The notes under the pieces were generated by a model. The model saw only the letters and a list, made by a program, of their open reading frames with translations. It had not been told where the DNA came from and did not search any database. From contig JANQSH010000179.1 in the NCBI GenBank assembly GCA_028284145.1, positions 1 through 64,000 on the forward strand: a DNA stretch of 64,000 nt, read 5' to 3'. Source of the stretch: Planctomycetaceae bacterium. GTDB lineage: Bacteria > Planctomycetota > Planctomycetia > Planctomycetales > Planctomycetaceae. The position numbers and the translations under genes were made by a program. Each line of letters begins with the position of its first letter. The first letter of the stretch is position 1. This document shows, piece after piece, positions 48,350 to 57,965 of this stretch.

Positions 48350-48605
48350 GCGACATTCTCCTGGCTGTCTCTCGTTCGATTTCTTCGTCGGTCCAATCGG
48401 GGTTTTCCTGCCTGAGGCAATAAACAATCAAGTTGCGGGCAGATCTCCAAAGCCCGTGCGCAATGGCCAGACGCTCTGCTCCCGTTTTTTTCCGTAAAAT
48501 CTCGGCCATGTCATCCGACACACATTCCCATCGATCAGCAACCATGAAACCGTCTTTCATTTTTTGCCGGATTCCCTCGTGGGGATTCAACCTTCTATTC
48601 CTCAT
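48336..48605 (-). CDS. Small partner protein of the nucleotidyltransferase, 89 aa
   Basis: MADRWECV...DMAEILRKKTGAERLAIAHG, WRSARNLIVYCLRQENPDWT and ERETARRMSHGAV form a helical protein. In my recollection this family often precedes nucleotidyltransferase genes. Its stop overlaps that gene by 14 bases. Possible antitoxin-like or regulatory partner. Starts at 48605, 48560 or 48545 are possible. Confidence 0.6.
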   Translation of the reverse strand: MRNRRLNPHEGIRQKMKDGFMVADRWECVSDDMAEILRKKTGAERLAIAHGLWRSARNLIVYCLRQENPDWTDEEIERETARRMSHGAV

Positions 48606-48611
48606 CGCCGG

Positions 48612-48863
48612 TTAACGATCACTCCTGCCTGCCGTTTTCAGAGGCTCAATGGATTCAATCAAAAGAATGGAAAGCTCCTCTTCCCGCTCCTTCGAGTCCT
48701 GTTCATCATCGCTCATCGCCGTGAAAACGTGAATTGTTGTACGCCCAACAGCTACCATTTCGAGATGGCGAATCTCATACGATTTGCCACTCGCCATGTT
48801 GATCCGAAACGGTCGAAAAGGTTTTGCCGTCATGTCATTTGCGATTCGTTTGACGGTCATCAT
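48612..48863 (-). CDS. Conserved small hypothetical protein, 83 aa
   Basis: MTAKPFRPFRINMASGKSYE, IRHLEMVAVGRTTIHVFTAM and ELSILLIESIEPL form a compact beta-rich protein of a family common in planctomycete genomes. The start may be 48863, 48860 or 48887; MTAKPF begins inside at 48833. It stands just ahead of the two-gene nucleotidyltransferase module on the same strand. Confidence 0.55.
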   Translation of the reverse strand: MMTVKRIANDMTAKPFRPFRINMASGKSYEIRHLEMVAVGRTTIHVFTAMSDDEQDSKEREEELSILLIESIEPLKTAGRSDR

Positions 48864-49083
48864 TGGGCAGGTCTCCGAAAACGCCATGGCTCGGCGAGAA
48901 AACGACTTCCCATTCTAACGAATGCCCCACCTGTCGTGTAGGACTCAAATCGCCGCACATCCGGGTCTCGATAGTGGACAATGGAGGCTACCCCTGGCTT
49001 TACCCGCCTCCTTTCGCTGTTATGGATCTGCCGATACACTGGCAGAGAGTGCGTTTACATCGGTGATTTCACGGTAACGGAAA

Positions 49084-50520
49084 ATGTCGAATTCCAGCCT
49101 CTCCAGTTCATTTGCGTTCTATTGCCCCGGCTGCAATGAGCGCTTTGCGGAACTGGCGGACAACGACCAGTGCTTTCGTTGTGGCGGGCCGTTGATGGTC
49201 GTCGATGAAGCGTTGTTGGGAGAGACATTGCTGATCCGCCGACCGGTCGATGTCGCGATGACATCCAGTGGGTGTGGCTCGCAGGATGATCATAAGTTGG
49301 TGGGCCGGCAGTTGGATGTCTACCACTTTCGCACACTGTTGGGGCAGGGAGGAATGGGGTACGTCTATCTGGCCGAGCACGAATCGCTGGGTCGGCAATG
49401 CGCTCTCAAAATCCTGTCGCCCGAATTGAGCGCCAGTGATGCGGATTACGTTCGACGGTTTCATCAGGAGGGACGAGCCGCCGCGTCGCTCATCCACCCC
49501 AACGTGGTAACCGTCCACTCCATCGGAGAGAGCGAAGGATTTCATTACCTCGAGATGGAGTTTGTTCCCGGACGCTCGTTGCAGAAGTTGATTCAGGTCG
49601 AAGGTCGATTGCGTCCCCGTCGAGCGGCGAATCTGGCGGCGGCGATTGCCAACGGGTTGGCGGCAGCCCATCGATTGAAGGTCATTCACCGAGATCTCAA
49701 GCCGGATAATGTCCTGCTCTCCTCAACGGGTGTCCCCAAGATCGCCGATTTCGGCCTCGCCAAACGGGTGGCCGGTATCGATGATCCGACAAACGAATCG
49801 CTCGCCGGGACACCGAACTACATGGCACCGGAATTGTTCGAGTTACAGCCTGCCACGCCAGCGTCCGATGTTTATGCGTTGGGCGTCTGCCTCTACTTCA
49901 TGCTGACCGGTCGTGTGCCATTTCAGGCGACGAATCTCCGGGAATTGCGACACGAGATTACCTCTGCCCCCCTTCCCAAACTGCGCGACGAGTTTGACGA
50001 TATCCCGCTGGAAATTGCGGAATGCGTGAGTGAACTGATGGCGAAGCATCCCGCCAATCGCCCTCATGATGGCATCGAAGCGGCACAACTCCTCAACGCC
50101 ATTGCCGGGCAGGTCCCCGATATTGAAACACTCCTCAAATCCGCTTTTCGCGATCTGCCAGGCGTGAAATGGTATCGGTGTGAAGGTCTGTATCGTGTCG
50201 AAGTTGATTTACCTTATGGTCGTCATCAGACGTTATTCGTGCGGACCAGTGATCATAAAACCGGTGAGCGTCTTCTACTGATCTACAGCGTCTGTTGCCC
50301 TGCTGTCCCGGAGTACTTTGAACAGGCGCTGAAGTTGAATTCCGAGATGCTGCATGGCGGGTTGGCCATCCGTGATGTCGATGGCATCAGCAGTTTTGTT
50401 ATGATCGACACTTATCCTCGCACGACTGTCGGCGCGGAAGAAGTTCGCCGCAGTGTGTTGGAGATCGCACGTCGAGCGGACGATGTGGAAGAACGCCTGA
50501 CTGGAGAAGACCAGAATTGA
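49084..50520 (+). CDS. Ser/Thr protein kinase with zinc-ribbon N-terminus
   Basis: The product is 478 aa. Residues 14-33 form a zinc ribbon (CPGC...CFRC). The kinase domain (about 80-350) has the Gly-rich loop GQGGMG (87-92), Lys109 in CALKI, HRDLKPDN (202-209), DFG (222-224) and APE. The C-terminal about 120 residues (PGVKWYRCEGLYRVEVDLPY, AVPEYFEQALKLNSEMLHGG) form an extra domain resembling YbjN/type III chaperone-like folds. No membrane segment is seen, so it is cytosolic. All catalytic residues are present. The target is unknown. Confidence 0.9.
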   Translation: MSNSSLSSSFAFYCPGCNERFAELADNDQCFRCGGPLMVVDEALLGETLLIRRPVDVAMTSSGCGSQDDHKLVGRQLDVYHFRTLLGQGGMGYVYLAEHESLGRQCALKILSPELSASDADYVRRFHQEGRAAASLIHPNVVTVHSIGESEGFHYLEMEFVPGRSLQKLIQVEGRLRPRRAANLAAAIANGLAAAHRLKVIHRDLKPDNVLLSSTGVPKIADFGLAKRVAGIDDPTNESLAGTPNYMAPELFELQPATPASDVYALGVCLYFMLTGRVPFQATNLRELRHEITSAPLPKLRDEFDDIPLEIAECVSELMAKHPANRPHDGIEAAQLLNAIAGQVPDIETLLKSAFRDLPGVKWYRCEGLYRVEVDLPYGRHQTLFVRTSDHKTGERLLLIYSVCCPAVPEYFEQALKLNSEMLHGGLAIRDVDGISSFVMIDTYPRTTVGAEEVRRSVLEIARRADDVEERLTGEDQN

Positions 50521-50545
50521 ATTTGCCGGCGACCGGATTACGATT

Positions 50546-50645
50546 AGAGCGTATTACGCTCTTCTGTGCCGCGATGAGCATCGTCGGACCTGCAGATACA
50601 GGCCCCTCACGTGCCAGAGACGTTACACCAGAAGATAAACTGCTT
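50546..50645 (+). repeat. Intergenic repeat R1
   Basis: About 100 bases: a palindrome-like head AGAGCGTATTACGCTCT, then a middle with TGTGCC and ACAGGCCCC, and the tail AGACG, ACACCAGAAG and TAAACTGCT. It is part of a family with other copies at 51854, 53083, 56607, 59344 and 62789, plus a solo head at 60688. Confidence 0.85.
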
Positions 50646-50863
50646 AGACCGGTATGACCTGAATCATCGTTTGCACCGGCAACAACCATTCCGTGTGTTG
50701 ACAAAATGCAACATCGATCAGGGTTATGGACAAACTGTGAGGTACGGTTGTGTGACACACGTCAAAACGAGTGTCAGAAGATCGCTCGGTTTTTCGAGTG
50801 GTTTGACAGAATCCGACAATGCACGCTCATACCTCTCGGTCGCATCGACCACTTACAACAATC

Positions 50864-51418
50864 ATGTCGACGACAATGACCGAAAAACGGCCACTTTCCT
50901 GGTGGAAAAGCCCACGCGATCTACTCCGCCAGATTCTCCAACTTGATGATTCTCCGCACCATGTCGCGCTCGGTGTGGCCATTGGTGTGTTTATCGGGAT
51001 GACTCCCACAGTCGGCATCCAGATGATTCTGGTGCTGGTATTGGCATTCCTGGCCAAACCGTTTTTCCGCTTCAACAACATAGCGGCGCTGATTACCGTT
51101 TACATCAGCAACCCCTTCACTGTGCTGCCAATCTATTGGTTCGACTACAAAGTCGGCACGCTGTTTGTGGAGGACGCGGGGATTACCAAAGAGCAATTTG
51201 AAGCGGCATTGACATACAAAGGTTTCGCCGAATGGTGGGACACGATCGTGACGCTCTTCGTCAAAATTGGTGCACCGCTTATCATCGGCTCGTTGGTTGT
51301 GGCAACGATTTCCGGGACCGCGAGTTATCCCGTCATTCGCTGGTTGTTGCGCGGTCGAGAAAAACGTGGCGGAGGACAAAAGAATGAAATAACAACAGAC
51401 ACGCCAGGCAATGAATGA
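50864..51418 (+). CDS. DUF2062 membrane protein
   Basis: The product is 184 aa. HVALGVAIGVFIGMTPTVGI, AALITVYISNPFTVLPIYWF and a C-terminal membrane helix (LIIGSLVVATISGTASYPVI) are typical of DUF2062. ATG at 50864, or 50876. The family is membrane-bound and of unknown function. Confidence 0.8.
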   Translation: MSTTMTEKRPLSWWKSPRDLLRQILQLDDSPHHVALGVAIGVFIGMTPTVGIQMILVLVLAFLAKPFFRFNNIAALITVYISNPFTVLPIYWFDYKVGTLFVEDAGITKEQFEAALTYKGFAEWWDTIVTLFVKIGAPLIIGSLVVATISGTASYPVIRWLLRGREKRGGGQKNEITTDTPGNE

Positions 51419-51433
51419 CGATTGATTGGGGCA

Positions 51434-51853
51434 TCATAACCACTTGACCGTCTTGATGTGATCGATCCCCGCTTCGAGGTAGACATCGCCAAAGGGGGTA
51501 AATCCGAGTTTCTTGTAAAATGGGACCGCATGGGTTTGCGACGAGAGCCACACCTTTGGTAACCCCTGATCTTTCGCCGACTTGATCAAGGTGAGCAGGA
51601 TTGATGTGCCAACGCCACAACCACGATTCGCTTTCAAAACCGCGACTCGTCCGATGTGCCCGTCGGCCAGCATTCGGCCAGTCCCGATGGACTTGTCACC
51701 AGATTGAGAAAGTGCATGGATCGCTTCCGGATCCAATCCGTCGATTTCCAATTCTTCGGACACCTGCTGTTCGATCACGAACACGTCATAACGAATCGCC
51801 ACAATGTCATCGCGATGCGATTCGTAGTCGGTGACAAACGTGTTGAGTTCCAT
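51434..51853 (-). CDS. ElaA-like GNAT acetyltransferase
   Basis: The product is 139 aa. The N-terminal IRYDVFVIEQQVSEELEIDG matches ElaA-type GNATs. IGRVAVLKANRGCGVGTSIL holds the acetyl-CoA loop and YKKLGFTPFGDVYLEAGIDH is the C-terminal segment. It converges with the DUF2062 gene, 15 bases apart. Substrate unknown. Confidence 0.85.
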   Translation of the reverse strand: MELNTFVTDYESHRDDIVAIRYDVFVIEQQVSEELEIDGLDPEAIHALSQSGDKSIGTGRMLADGHIGRVAVLKANRGCGVGTSILLTLIKSAKDQGLPKVWLSSQTHAVPFYKKLGFTPFGDVYLEAGIDHIKTVKWL

Positions 51854-51948
51854 AGCAGTTTACCATTCGGTGTGATGCCTCTGGCTCGTGGGATCTGCGT
51901 TTGCAGGCCAAAAGACAATTTTCGCGCCACAGAAGAGCGTAATACGCC
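51854..51948 (-). repeat. Intergenic repeat R2
   Basis: Minus-strand copy: on the plus strand AGCAGTTTACC opens it and AGAGCGTAATACGC closes it. It sits directly at the start of the ElaA-like gene. Confidence 0.8.
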
Positions 51949-51982
51949 CCATCGAGGACATCAATGCTGGAGATTCAGACAA

Positions 51983-52876
51983 TCAGACAACTCGTTCCAG
52001 GTCAAAAATTTCGACATCGACACCATCGCAAAACAGAGCATGTTCGGGCGGACCGGAGACCGGTACACCACAGGCCGCAATCAGCGACTCCTCACAACGC
52101 AGAACGCTCGCCTCGCGCAGTCGGTATGGCTCATGATAAACCTGTCCCCGATAAAGGTGACGCCCCTTTTGAGTGTACAGCAGATACCGTTCACCCAGAA
52201 AGAACTCCAGAGATTCAGCGGGTACGGTTGGATTGTCACGTCCGGCAGAATGATCCGTCGGCAGGAATTCGTCCCAACGGGCGGCAACGTCGATATATGG
52301 GCTCGCTTCACCCGGCCAGAGCCGTTGACTGCGGTAGGCGATCTGTTGATCGTTGCGAAGAATCAACATTCGTGAGCGGTAATAATTCAGGCCCCAACTC
52401 CAGCGGGCCAGCCGGACAGCGAGCGAGTTCGATGCATCGAGGCTGAAAAACCAGACACCGGGGTTATTGCCATTTTGATGCACGTAGGTCCGCACGTTTG
52501 TCTCGTGGAAATTGGAAACGCCAGGGACTATTGGTGACCACCAGGGGCGTACGCCCGTCATATCGAACGGGACCAGACCGATAAAGGCATTCCCCTCAAA
52601 CGTGTCGATCGTCAATCCCTTTGGAACGAGTGGTTGCAACACTTCCGTCGGAACGCGCCAGTGCAAAAACAGTAAATCGCCCCAGTGATGATATCCGATC
52701 ACCTTGTTTTGAGGGCGAAAGCAACAGCGCAGACGCTCTTGCAAATCGGGAATTCGTGGAAATGTGGCTTTCCCGTATGATGCCGATGGAACATTGCCAT
52801 CATCTTGCGTTTCCTGCAACTCTTTCACGGCTTCATTCCTTATCGAACTGATCGCGACCCGGCATTTCACTGGCAT
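51983..52876 (-). CDS. DUF2071 (YqjF-like) protein
   Basis: The product is 297 aa. HHWGDLLFLHWRVPTEVLQP, GNAFIGLVPFDMTGVRPWWS and FHETNVRTYVHQNGNNPGVW are the DUF2071 signature. No signal peptide or membrane helix is evident. The start is uncertain (52876 by frame); the conserved part begins around PRIPDLQERLRCCF. Function unknown. Confidence 0.8.
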   Translation of the reverse strand: MPVKCRVAISSIRNEAVKELQETQDDGNVPSASYGKATFPRIPDLQERLRCCFRPQNKVIGYHHWGDLLFLHWRVPTEVLQPLVPKGLTIDTFEGNAFIGLVPFDMTGVRPWWSPIVPGVSNFHETNVRTYVHQNGNNPGVWFFSLDASNSLAVRLARWSWGLNYYRSRMLILRNDQQIAYRSQRLWPGEASPYIDVAARWDEFLPTDHSAGRDNPTVPAESLEFFLGERYLLYTQKGRHLYRGQVYHEPYRLREASVLRCEESLIAACGVPVSGPPEHALFCDGVDVEIFDLERVV

Positions 52877-53082
52877 TGAAACCGAAAAACGTTGACACCA
52901 TTAACATCTGCTCAGCGAAATTCCGTCCGCCTGCTTCGATATGAGCGATGCCAAAACCGCAAATCCAGTTCCGCAAAAAAAAAGCTCCGAGCAACCTCAA
53001 GCCATAAGGTCACTCGGAGCGACAAGGATTGTTTTCGCGAGACTCACTTCCAGTTCAGGAAGTGATGCAGTATTTTTCCAGA

Positions 53083-53180
53083 ACAGCTTACCTTCTGGTG
53101 TGACGTCTCTGACTCGTGGGGGCTTATATTTGCAGGCCAGTCGACACTCATCATGGCACAGAAGAGAGTAATACGCTCTA
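53083..53180 (-). repeat. Intergenic repeat R3
   Basis: Minus-strand copy closing with AGAGTAATACGCTCTA. Its last bases supply the stop codon (TAG) of the Cys-rich lipoprotein gene at 53178. Confidence 0.85.
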
Positions 53181-53663
53181 AAACGGGGCGACAGTGATAT
53201 GGTTGACGTGTCGCACACCAGATGTGTTGATATGCCTCAGCTGAGCCGGTTGAACGACTGCCGGGCTGACGTTGACCGGTGCAAGGTGCCCCGGAATGAC
53301 GTATGTCATGTTGTCAGCATCTTCGGTAACGGGAGGTGCCGGTTGAGGTTCGGCGTAGGTGGGAGGAACTTGCCGGGGTGTTGCATGACTCGATGCCGAA
53401 TGAGGAGCGGCACAGCCACAACCTGCGTTGCTGGAAGCGCCGTAATTGGCTCCGTAGCTGTTGCAGGTCATTCCACAAGCGCTGCCACACGGGTTGTAAC
53501 CACCACCACAAACACCTCCACAGGGATCGGCACATCCGCAACCCCATGTCCAGGGAAGGAGCGGAAAGCCAAACGGCTGGCCCGTGTAAGGATCGACCAC
53601 GCAGCAACCGACCGAAGAGAAAACCAACATCAGACACGCGCCGAACCGCAAAGCAGATTTCAT
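53178..53663 (-). CDS. Cys/Gly-rich lipoprotein, 161 aa
   Basis: A lipoprotein signal (ACLMLVFSSVGC) is followed by a Cys/Gly/Pro-rich body (WGCGCADPCGGVCGGGYNPC, SACGMTCNS) with many closely spaced Cys and a Pro/Thr-rich middle. The C-terminal end (VRHVNHITVAPF) is terminated inside repeat R3. Cys-rich surface lipoproteins of this kind are common in planctomycetes; function unknown. Confidence 0.65.
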   Translation of the reverse strand: MKSALRFGACLMLVFSSVGCCVVDPYTGQPFGFPLLPWTWGCGCADPCGGVCGGGYNPCGSACGMTCNSYGANYGASSNAGCGCAAPHSASSHATPRQVPPTYAEPQPAPPVTEDADNMTYVIPGHLAPVNVSPAVVQPAQLRHINTSGVRHVNHITVAPF

Positions 53664-53935
53664 TTTTTCATTCCGTTGAGAAAATTGAACTGTCGAGGAT
53701 TTCCGGCTGAGGTTGCTGGATGCGTTTCAGAACGCCCCGCAGAGACCAGCAATGTCCTTGCCAAAATTTAGTTTGAACCAAACTGAGGGACAATCGACCG
53801 GATTGGTGACCGTCTGCAGGTGTTATCGCCTGGTAAGGTTGGCAAACTTTACTGGTTATTCAGAAAATTCTGAAAATTTGGCTTGAACGGGTTGGAAAGA
53901 GTGAAGTGTGGAAAAATATCGGCAACATCTGCCGG

Positions 53936-54082
53936 TTAACGGGAAGAAGAGATGGCAAAACGGGAGAGATATTCCGAAAACCCGGCATACCTGCGGACGG
54001 CACGACTGTAAAATTCGATCGTGTTTTCCGCAAGGTTCCTCAAACACAAGTCCCCAATCATTCGTTCTTGTAGCGGTGTCAT
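53936..54082 (-). pseudogene. N-terminal fragment of a tyrosine integrase
   Basis: MTPLQERMIGDLCLRNLAEN and TIEFYSRAVRRYAGF match the SAM-like N-terminal domain of integrases that accompany IS91-type and integron-like elements. The frame ends after 48 codons and no catalytic domain follows. It is a truncated remnant with nothing else mobile beside it. Confidence 0.55.
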
Positions 54083-54196
54083 ATTTGCTCTCCCCAAATT
54101 CAGGAATGTGACAAAAGAGAGACTGACTGCTATCATTGAAGTTGAGGAGAAGCAACAAACGGTTCCACATCGATTGCGTATTGAGGAACAATAACG

Positions 54197-54619
54197 ATGG
54201 CGATTTGCCCGGAATGTGGATCAAAGCGAACAAAGGAGGCACATTCCGGCTTTAACGGCAAAGAGGTGTTCGTCATCGTGCGCGACCGAATATGTAAGGA
54301 ATGTGGCACTGAGTTTACGCCGCCCATTCCAGCCTGGGCACCGTACTTATTGGTCATTGCTGGATGTGTGATTGTTTTGGGAATCATCGGGTTTGGAATC
54401 GGATTTATTCTCTCTGAAGAGGTGGCACAGTTTCGCCAGCCGATTCGCCTTGCAATTTTTCTGTTGGTCGTGGGGTCAGCCGGTGCATTTATGACTTTCA
54501 AAGGAGTGCGAATGATCCTTGGCAAAGACTCCGGCAATACGGTGATTTCAGCGGATGATGTGAATTCCATTGTCAATTCGTCTACACGGCTGAAGCGGAA
54601 ACTGGATGACCGCGACTGA
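54197..54619 (+). CDS. Small membrane protein with zinc-ribbon N-terminus
   Basis: The product is 140 aa. CPECGSKRTKEAH and ICKECGTEF form a zinc ribbon. Two membrane segments follow (YLLVIAGCVIVLGIIGFGIG; RLAIFLLVVGSAGAFMTFKG). No family is recognised. ATG at 54197; it stands alone between the integrase fragment and the metallophosphoesterase gene. Confidence 0.7.
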   Translation: MAICPECGSKRTKEAHSGFNGKEVFVIVRDRICKECGTEFTPPIPAWAPYLLVIAGCVIVLGIIGFGIGFILSEEVAQFRQPIRLAIFLLVVGSAGAFMTFKGVRMILGKDSGNTVISADDVNSIVNSSTRLKRKLDDRD

Positions 54620-54739
54620 GTTTCCGGCGCATTCCCTGAACAGGGACCGAGATCCTGTCGCGGTCGTGATACTTGTCGGTGAGCATGCTGGCAGGTCGTT
54701 TTTTACATCCCCCCGAAACATCAATAACTGGAGTTCCTT

Positions 54740-56608
54740 ATGCCTCGTCTTCCTGTGTTCTGTTTTTGGACGTCTCTATTGATGTCGTCAGTCGTTCTGG
54801 CTCACGACGGGCCGGATCCGCTGGCCCGTTGGCGATGTGATGCCGCATCGGTCGAGAAGAATGGACAAGTGACCTTGCTCAAGGCCCGGTTGGGACCACA
54901 GGGAAAAGTTGTCGGGGCACATGCGATGCTGACAGACAACGATGCGGAGGCTCTGTTTCTGAAAGGAGGTGAGTGTGGTGTCGTGTTGGCCGAGAATTTC
55001 GTCGATGCGAAAAGGTTTCTGCCGCAGGAATCACTCACCGTTTCTGCCTGGGTTTCGGTCGATAAACCTTTGCCCTGGGGTGGTCTTCTCGGCGTGATTC
55101 AGGACAATGGGGATTCCGAGTTTGGCTGGCTGCTTGGTTACAATGAATCTCGGTTTTCATTTGCACTGCGGGGCAAACAGGGGCCCGGCAAGTTGACTTA
55201 CCTTTCCGGCAAAACGGAATACAAACCGGGACGCCTGTATCATCTGGTGGCCGTCTACGATGGAAAAACAATGCAGTTGTATGTCGATGGCAAACTGGAT
55301 GCCGAAAGCCGGGAACAGTCGGGGCCCGTGGTCTATCCCGACAGTTCTTCCTGGATGCTCGGAGCTTATCGGGACGACAACGAATTTCACGGTCATCGTG
55401 GCCGTATTTACGAAATTGCGTTATACGGCGTCGCAGCCAAACCTGCCTGGGTTAAGCATGACTTTGATCACAACGCCGGCTTAACCAGATTGCCGGCGGT
55501 CAAACTGCAGGAGCCACTTCATTTTGTCATTCACCCTTACCTTCAGTTTGCAACGAAAACGGGCATGACGGTGATGTGGCGTACCAACAAATCAGGAGAA
55601 TCGATTCTGCATTACGGCGAAACCGCGGAATGTCGGGAGAGCATTGCGACAGATGAAGCCGCAACTTTGCACGAGATACGGCTTACGGAACTCACGCCGG
55701 AAACGCAATACTTCTACCGCACGGAAACACGTGTCGCTGGAGAGACGTCGTTGATCAGCAAAGTTTCGACGTTTCAGACGGCCGTTCGTCGCGAGACTCC
55801 ATTTGCGTTTGCCGTCATCAGCGACACACAGGGAAACCCGACCGTCTCCGGGAAGTTGGCCGAACACGCATGGGGTCAGCGGCCCAGTTTTCTGCTGCAT
55901 CCGGGCGATCTCGTCTCGACTGGCAAGAACGACTCACATTGGACACAGCACTTTTTCCCCAGTATGAATTCCCTCATCCGACATGTACCATTTTACCCCG
56001 TGTTGGGAAACCACGAGCAGAATGCACGCAACTACTTCGACTACGTTTCTCTGCCGAAGCCGGAATACTACTATGAATTCCAATTCGGCAATACCCACTT
56101 CTTCATGATCGACTCAAATCGCAACGTCGCCCCAGATTCGGAACAATATCAATGGCTGGACACCGCTCTGGAAAAATCGAATGCGACGTGGAAGATTGTG
56201 TGTCACCATCACCCACCCTATTCATCGGATGAGAACGACTACGGCAATCTCTGGAAGACGAATAAGTCGACGCGCGGCGACCATCGCGTGCGTCAACTTG
56301 TTCCCCTGTATGAAAAGCATAACGTGGACATCGTGTGGAACGGCCACATCCACTCTTATGAACGAACCTGGCCTTTGAAAGGGAACAAAGCTGTCGAATC
56401 GGATGGCCCCATCTACATGATTACCGGTGGCGGTGGTGGCCCGTTGGAGACACCCGGTCCCGTTCGACCCTTCTTTCAGAATACCGTTCGTCGAGGCCAC
56501 CACTATTCCATGGTTCGCGTTAACGGTCAGAAACTGGAACTTCAGGTGTATGACATGGAGAATCGACTCTTCGACCAGATGACGATCGACAAACGAATCC
56601 GTAAATAG
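54740..56608 (+). CDS. Secreted LamG and purple-acid-phosphatase-like protein
   Basis: The product is 622 aa. A signal peptide (MPRLPVFCFWTSLLMSSVVL) leads a LamG/concanavalin-like domain (about 20-235), an FN3-like purple acid phosphatase N-domain (HPYLQFATKTGMTVMWRTNK, about 255-350) and a calcineurin-type phosphoesterase (about 355-600). Metal ligands are visible: AVISDTQG, HPGDLVS, LGNHE, HHHPPYSS and WNGHIHSYERT. It probably hydrolyses phosphoesters outside the cytoplasm. Repeat R4 overlaps its stop codon. Confidence 0.88.
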   Translation: MPRLPVFCFWTSLLMSSVVLAHDGPDPLARWRCDAASVEKNGQVTLLKARLGPQGKVVGAHAMLTDNDAEALFLKGGECGVVLAENFVDAKRFLPQESLTVSAWVSVDKPLPWGGLLGVIQDNGDSEFGWLLGYNESRFSFALRGKQGPGKLTYLSGKTEYKPGRLYHLVAVYDGKTMQLYVDGKLDAESREQSGPVVYPDSSSWMLGAYRDDNEFHGHRGRIYEIALYGVAAKPAWVKHDFDHNAGLTRLPAVKLQEPLHFVIHPYLQFATKTGMTVMWRTNKSGESILHYGETAECRESIATDEAATLHEIRLTELTPETQYFYRTETRVAGETSLISKVSTFQTAVRRETPFAFAVISDTQGNPTVSGKLAEHAWGQRPSFLLHPGDLVSTGKNDSHWTQHFFPSMNSLIRHVPFYPVLGNHEQNARNYFDYVSLPKPEYYYEFQFGNTHFFMIDSNRNVAPDSEQYQWLDTALEKSNATWKIVCHHHPPYSSDENDYGNLWKTNKSTRGDHRVRQLVPLYEKHNVDIVWNGHIHSYERTWPLKGNKAVESDGPIYMITGGGGGPLETPGPVRPFFQNTVRRGHHYSMVRVNGQKLELQVYDMENRLFDQMTIDKRIRK

Positions 56609-56708
56609 AGCCGTTTCCCTTTTCGTGTGACGGTTCTCACTCGTGGGAGTCTGCGTGTTTGCAGGCTAAAAGACAATTTTCGCGCCACAGAAGAACGTAA
56701 TACGCTCT
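56607..56708 (-). repeat. Intergenic repeat R4
   Basis: Minus-strand copy; it begins at the stop codon of the phosphoesterase gene and closes with AACGTAATACGCTCT. Its tail region is more diverged than in the other copies. Confidence 0.75.
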
Positions 56709-57521
56709 GTTCACCACCAACACCACGAATCAACGGCGAAACCGGAGTATGGAGAGGCCTCAGTAATGGAGGCAGGCGCTGCCTGATGAATTGACACCGA
56801 ACAGAGGAAATTCCTCTGCCTGATGGCACCCGGCCAGATTATGGCTGGGTCGCGTTAGCGAAAAGAATCCGTGATCATGTTTGCAAATGACCATCGGCGA
56901 TGAGCAATCGGAGAGAGTTTCCATCGTCAAGAAATGTGTCTTTCAGGACGAACTGTGAATTCACGGTAGCACCCGACCGGAAAAATCCGGAAATTTTTTT
57001 CCAATTCCCGGATCAATATCTCCACCAGCGGGGCGAATCGAAGGCATGGGCCATGACTTTACCAGTTTTACAGTCTGTCGATATGTCATCATAAAGTCGG
57101 AACTTTTTTCTATGCCGAATCTTCGGGCAAATCGAATTTCCAAAAGTGGTCTCAGAAACCGATTTTCGGCTGCGCCATCAGCACATTAAATACGCTGATG
57201 TCGCACCACCAGATGCCCGATTGTATTGACGGGAAACATGAATAAATCGTAAAGATTCCGAAATTCGCCAATTTCGGGACGAACCTTTCTCCGTTTTGGA
57301 CGTCCTGGTAATAACGCCATGTTCCACCGTGCTTTATCCGCTCGCTGGAACTGGCAATTGCGCCCTGAGAACTCCTTTCGGGGCAAATCAGTCTTTTTTC
57401 AGGTCCAGACAGGGGGCCTCGCGAACTTGTCCTGTCACCATCTTTTTTGTGATGCCACGGGAAGAACGAAAGCCAACTCCTGAGAGCTTCGGCTTCCACA
57501 CGGCGTCTGGAGGTATCTGCG
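56709..57521. other. Gene-poor stretch
   Basis: About 800 bases with no recognisable gene. A hairpin CCGGA/TCCGG with a tetraloop at 56977-56990 is followed by AAA and seven Ts (to 57000), a weak plus-strand terminator. GTGAATTCAC at 56955 is a palindrome. The minus frame 57152-57535 (127 aa) is unconvincing. Confidence 0.5.
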
Positions 57522-57965
57522 ATGTTGCAAATCAATCAAAACCAAAAGTCGTTCGCCCGGTTGGATGCGGGACGAAATGTCTGCGATCGACATCTGGCCC
57601 AGATTGCGCACCGCAATGCCATGCCAGAGGCCGTTACAACATTACCCGTATGGCATCGGCTATCTGGGAATCGCCTGGAGATGTCCGGTTATTCCACGCG
57701 CTATTTTGGCGGCGGCATAGATCGTTGTCGGGTAGATGTGGTTGGCACCTGCCTCCCGTGCGATGCAACCGAGGGCCTCATGATTGGTGACATCACCAAT
57801 CGTGGCTCGAGAATCGGTTCGACCAGCCTGGAACAGGCCGAGCGAACGAAGGTGAAGCCGAAACTCAAAGGCGACAAACAGAAATCCTGTCACCTGAGTG
57901 AAAGTTCATCCGCACTGCCCGCCACCGCGTGGGCAACGCTCGTGATCAGTCGTTCGTTGATGTGA
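57522..57965 (+). CDS. Hypothetical protein, 147 aa (uncertain)
   Basis: The frame starts at ATG 57522 with GGAGGT 7 bases ahead, a good ribosome site. The protein (MLQINQNQKSFARLDAGRNV...) has four Cys spread through it and no recognisable domain. It is followed by about 475 bases without a gene. Codon pattern is weaker than in neighbours, so this may be non-coding. Confidence 0.35.
   Translation: MLQINQNQKSFARLDAGRNVCDRHLAQIAHRNAMPEAVTTLPVWHRLSGNRLEMSGYSTRYFGGGIDRCRVDVVGTCLPCDATEGLMIGDITNRGSRIGSTSLEQAERTKVKPKLKGDKQKSCHLSESSSALPATAWATLVISRSLM

Noticed and set aside
57152-57535. Minus-strand 127-aa ORF
   Set aside because: It overlaps the good ribosome site of the plus-strand ORF and has no recognisable features.
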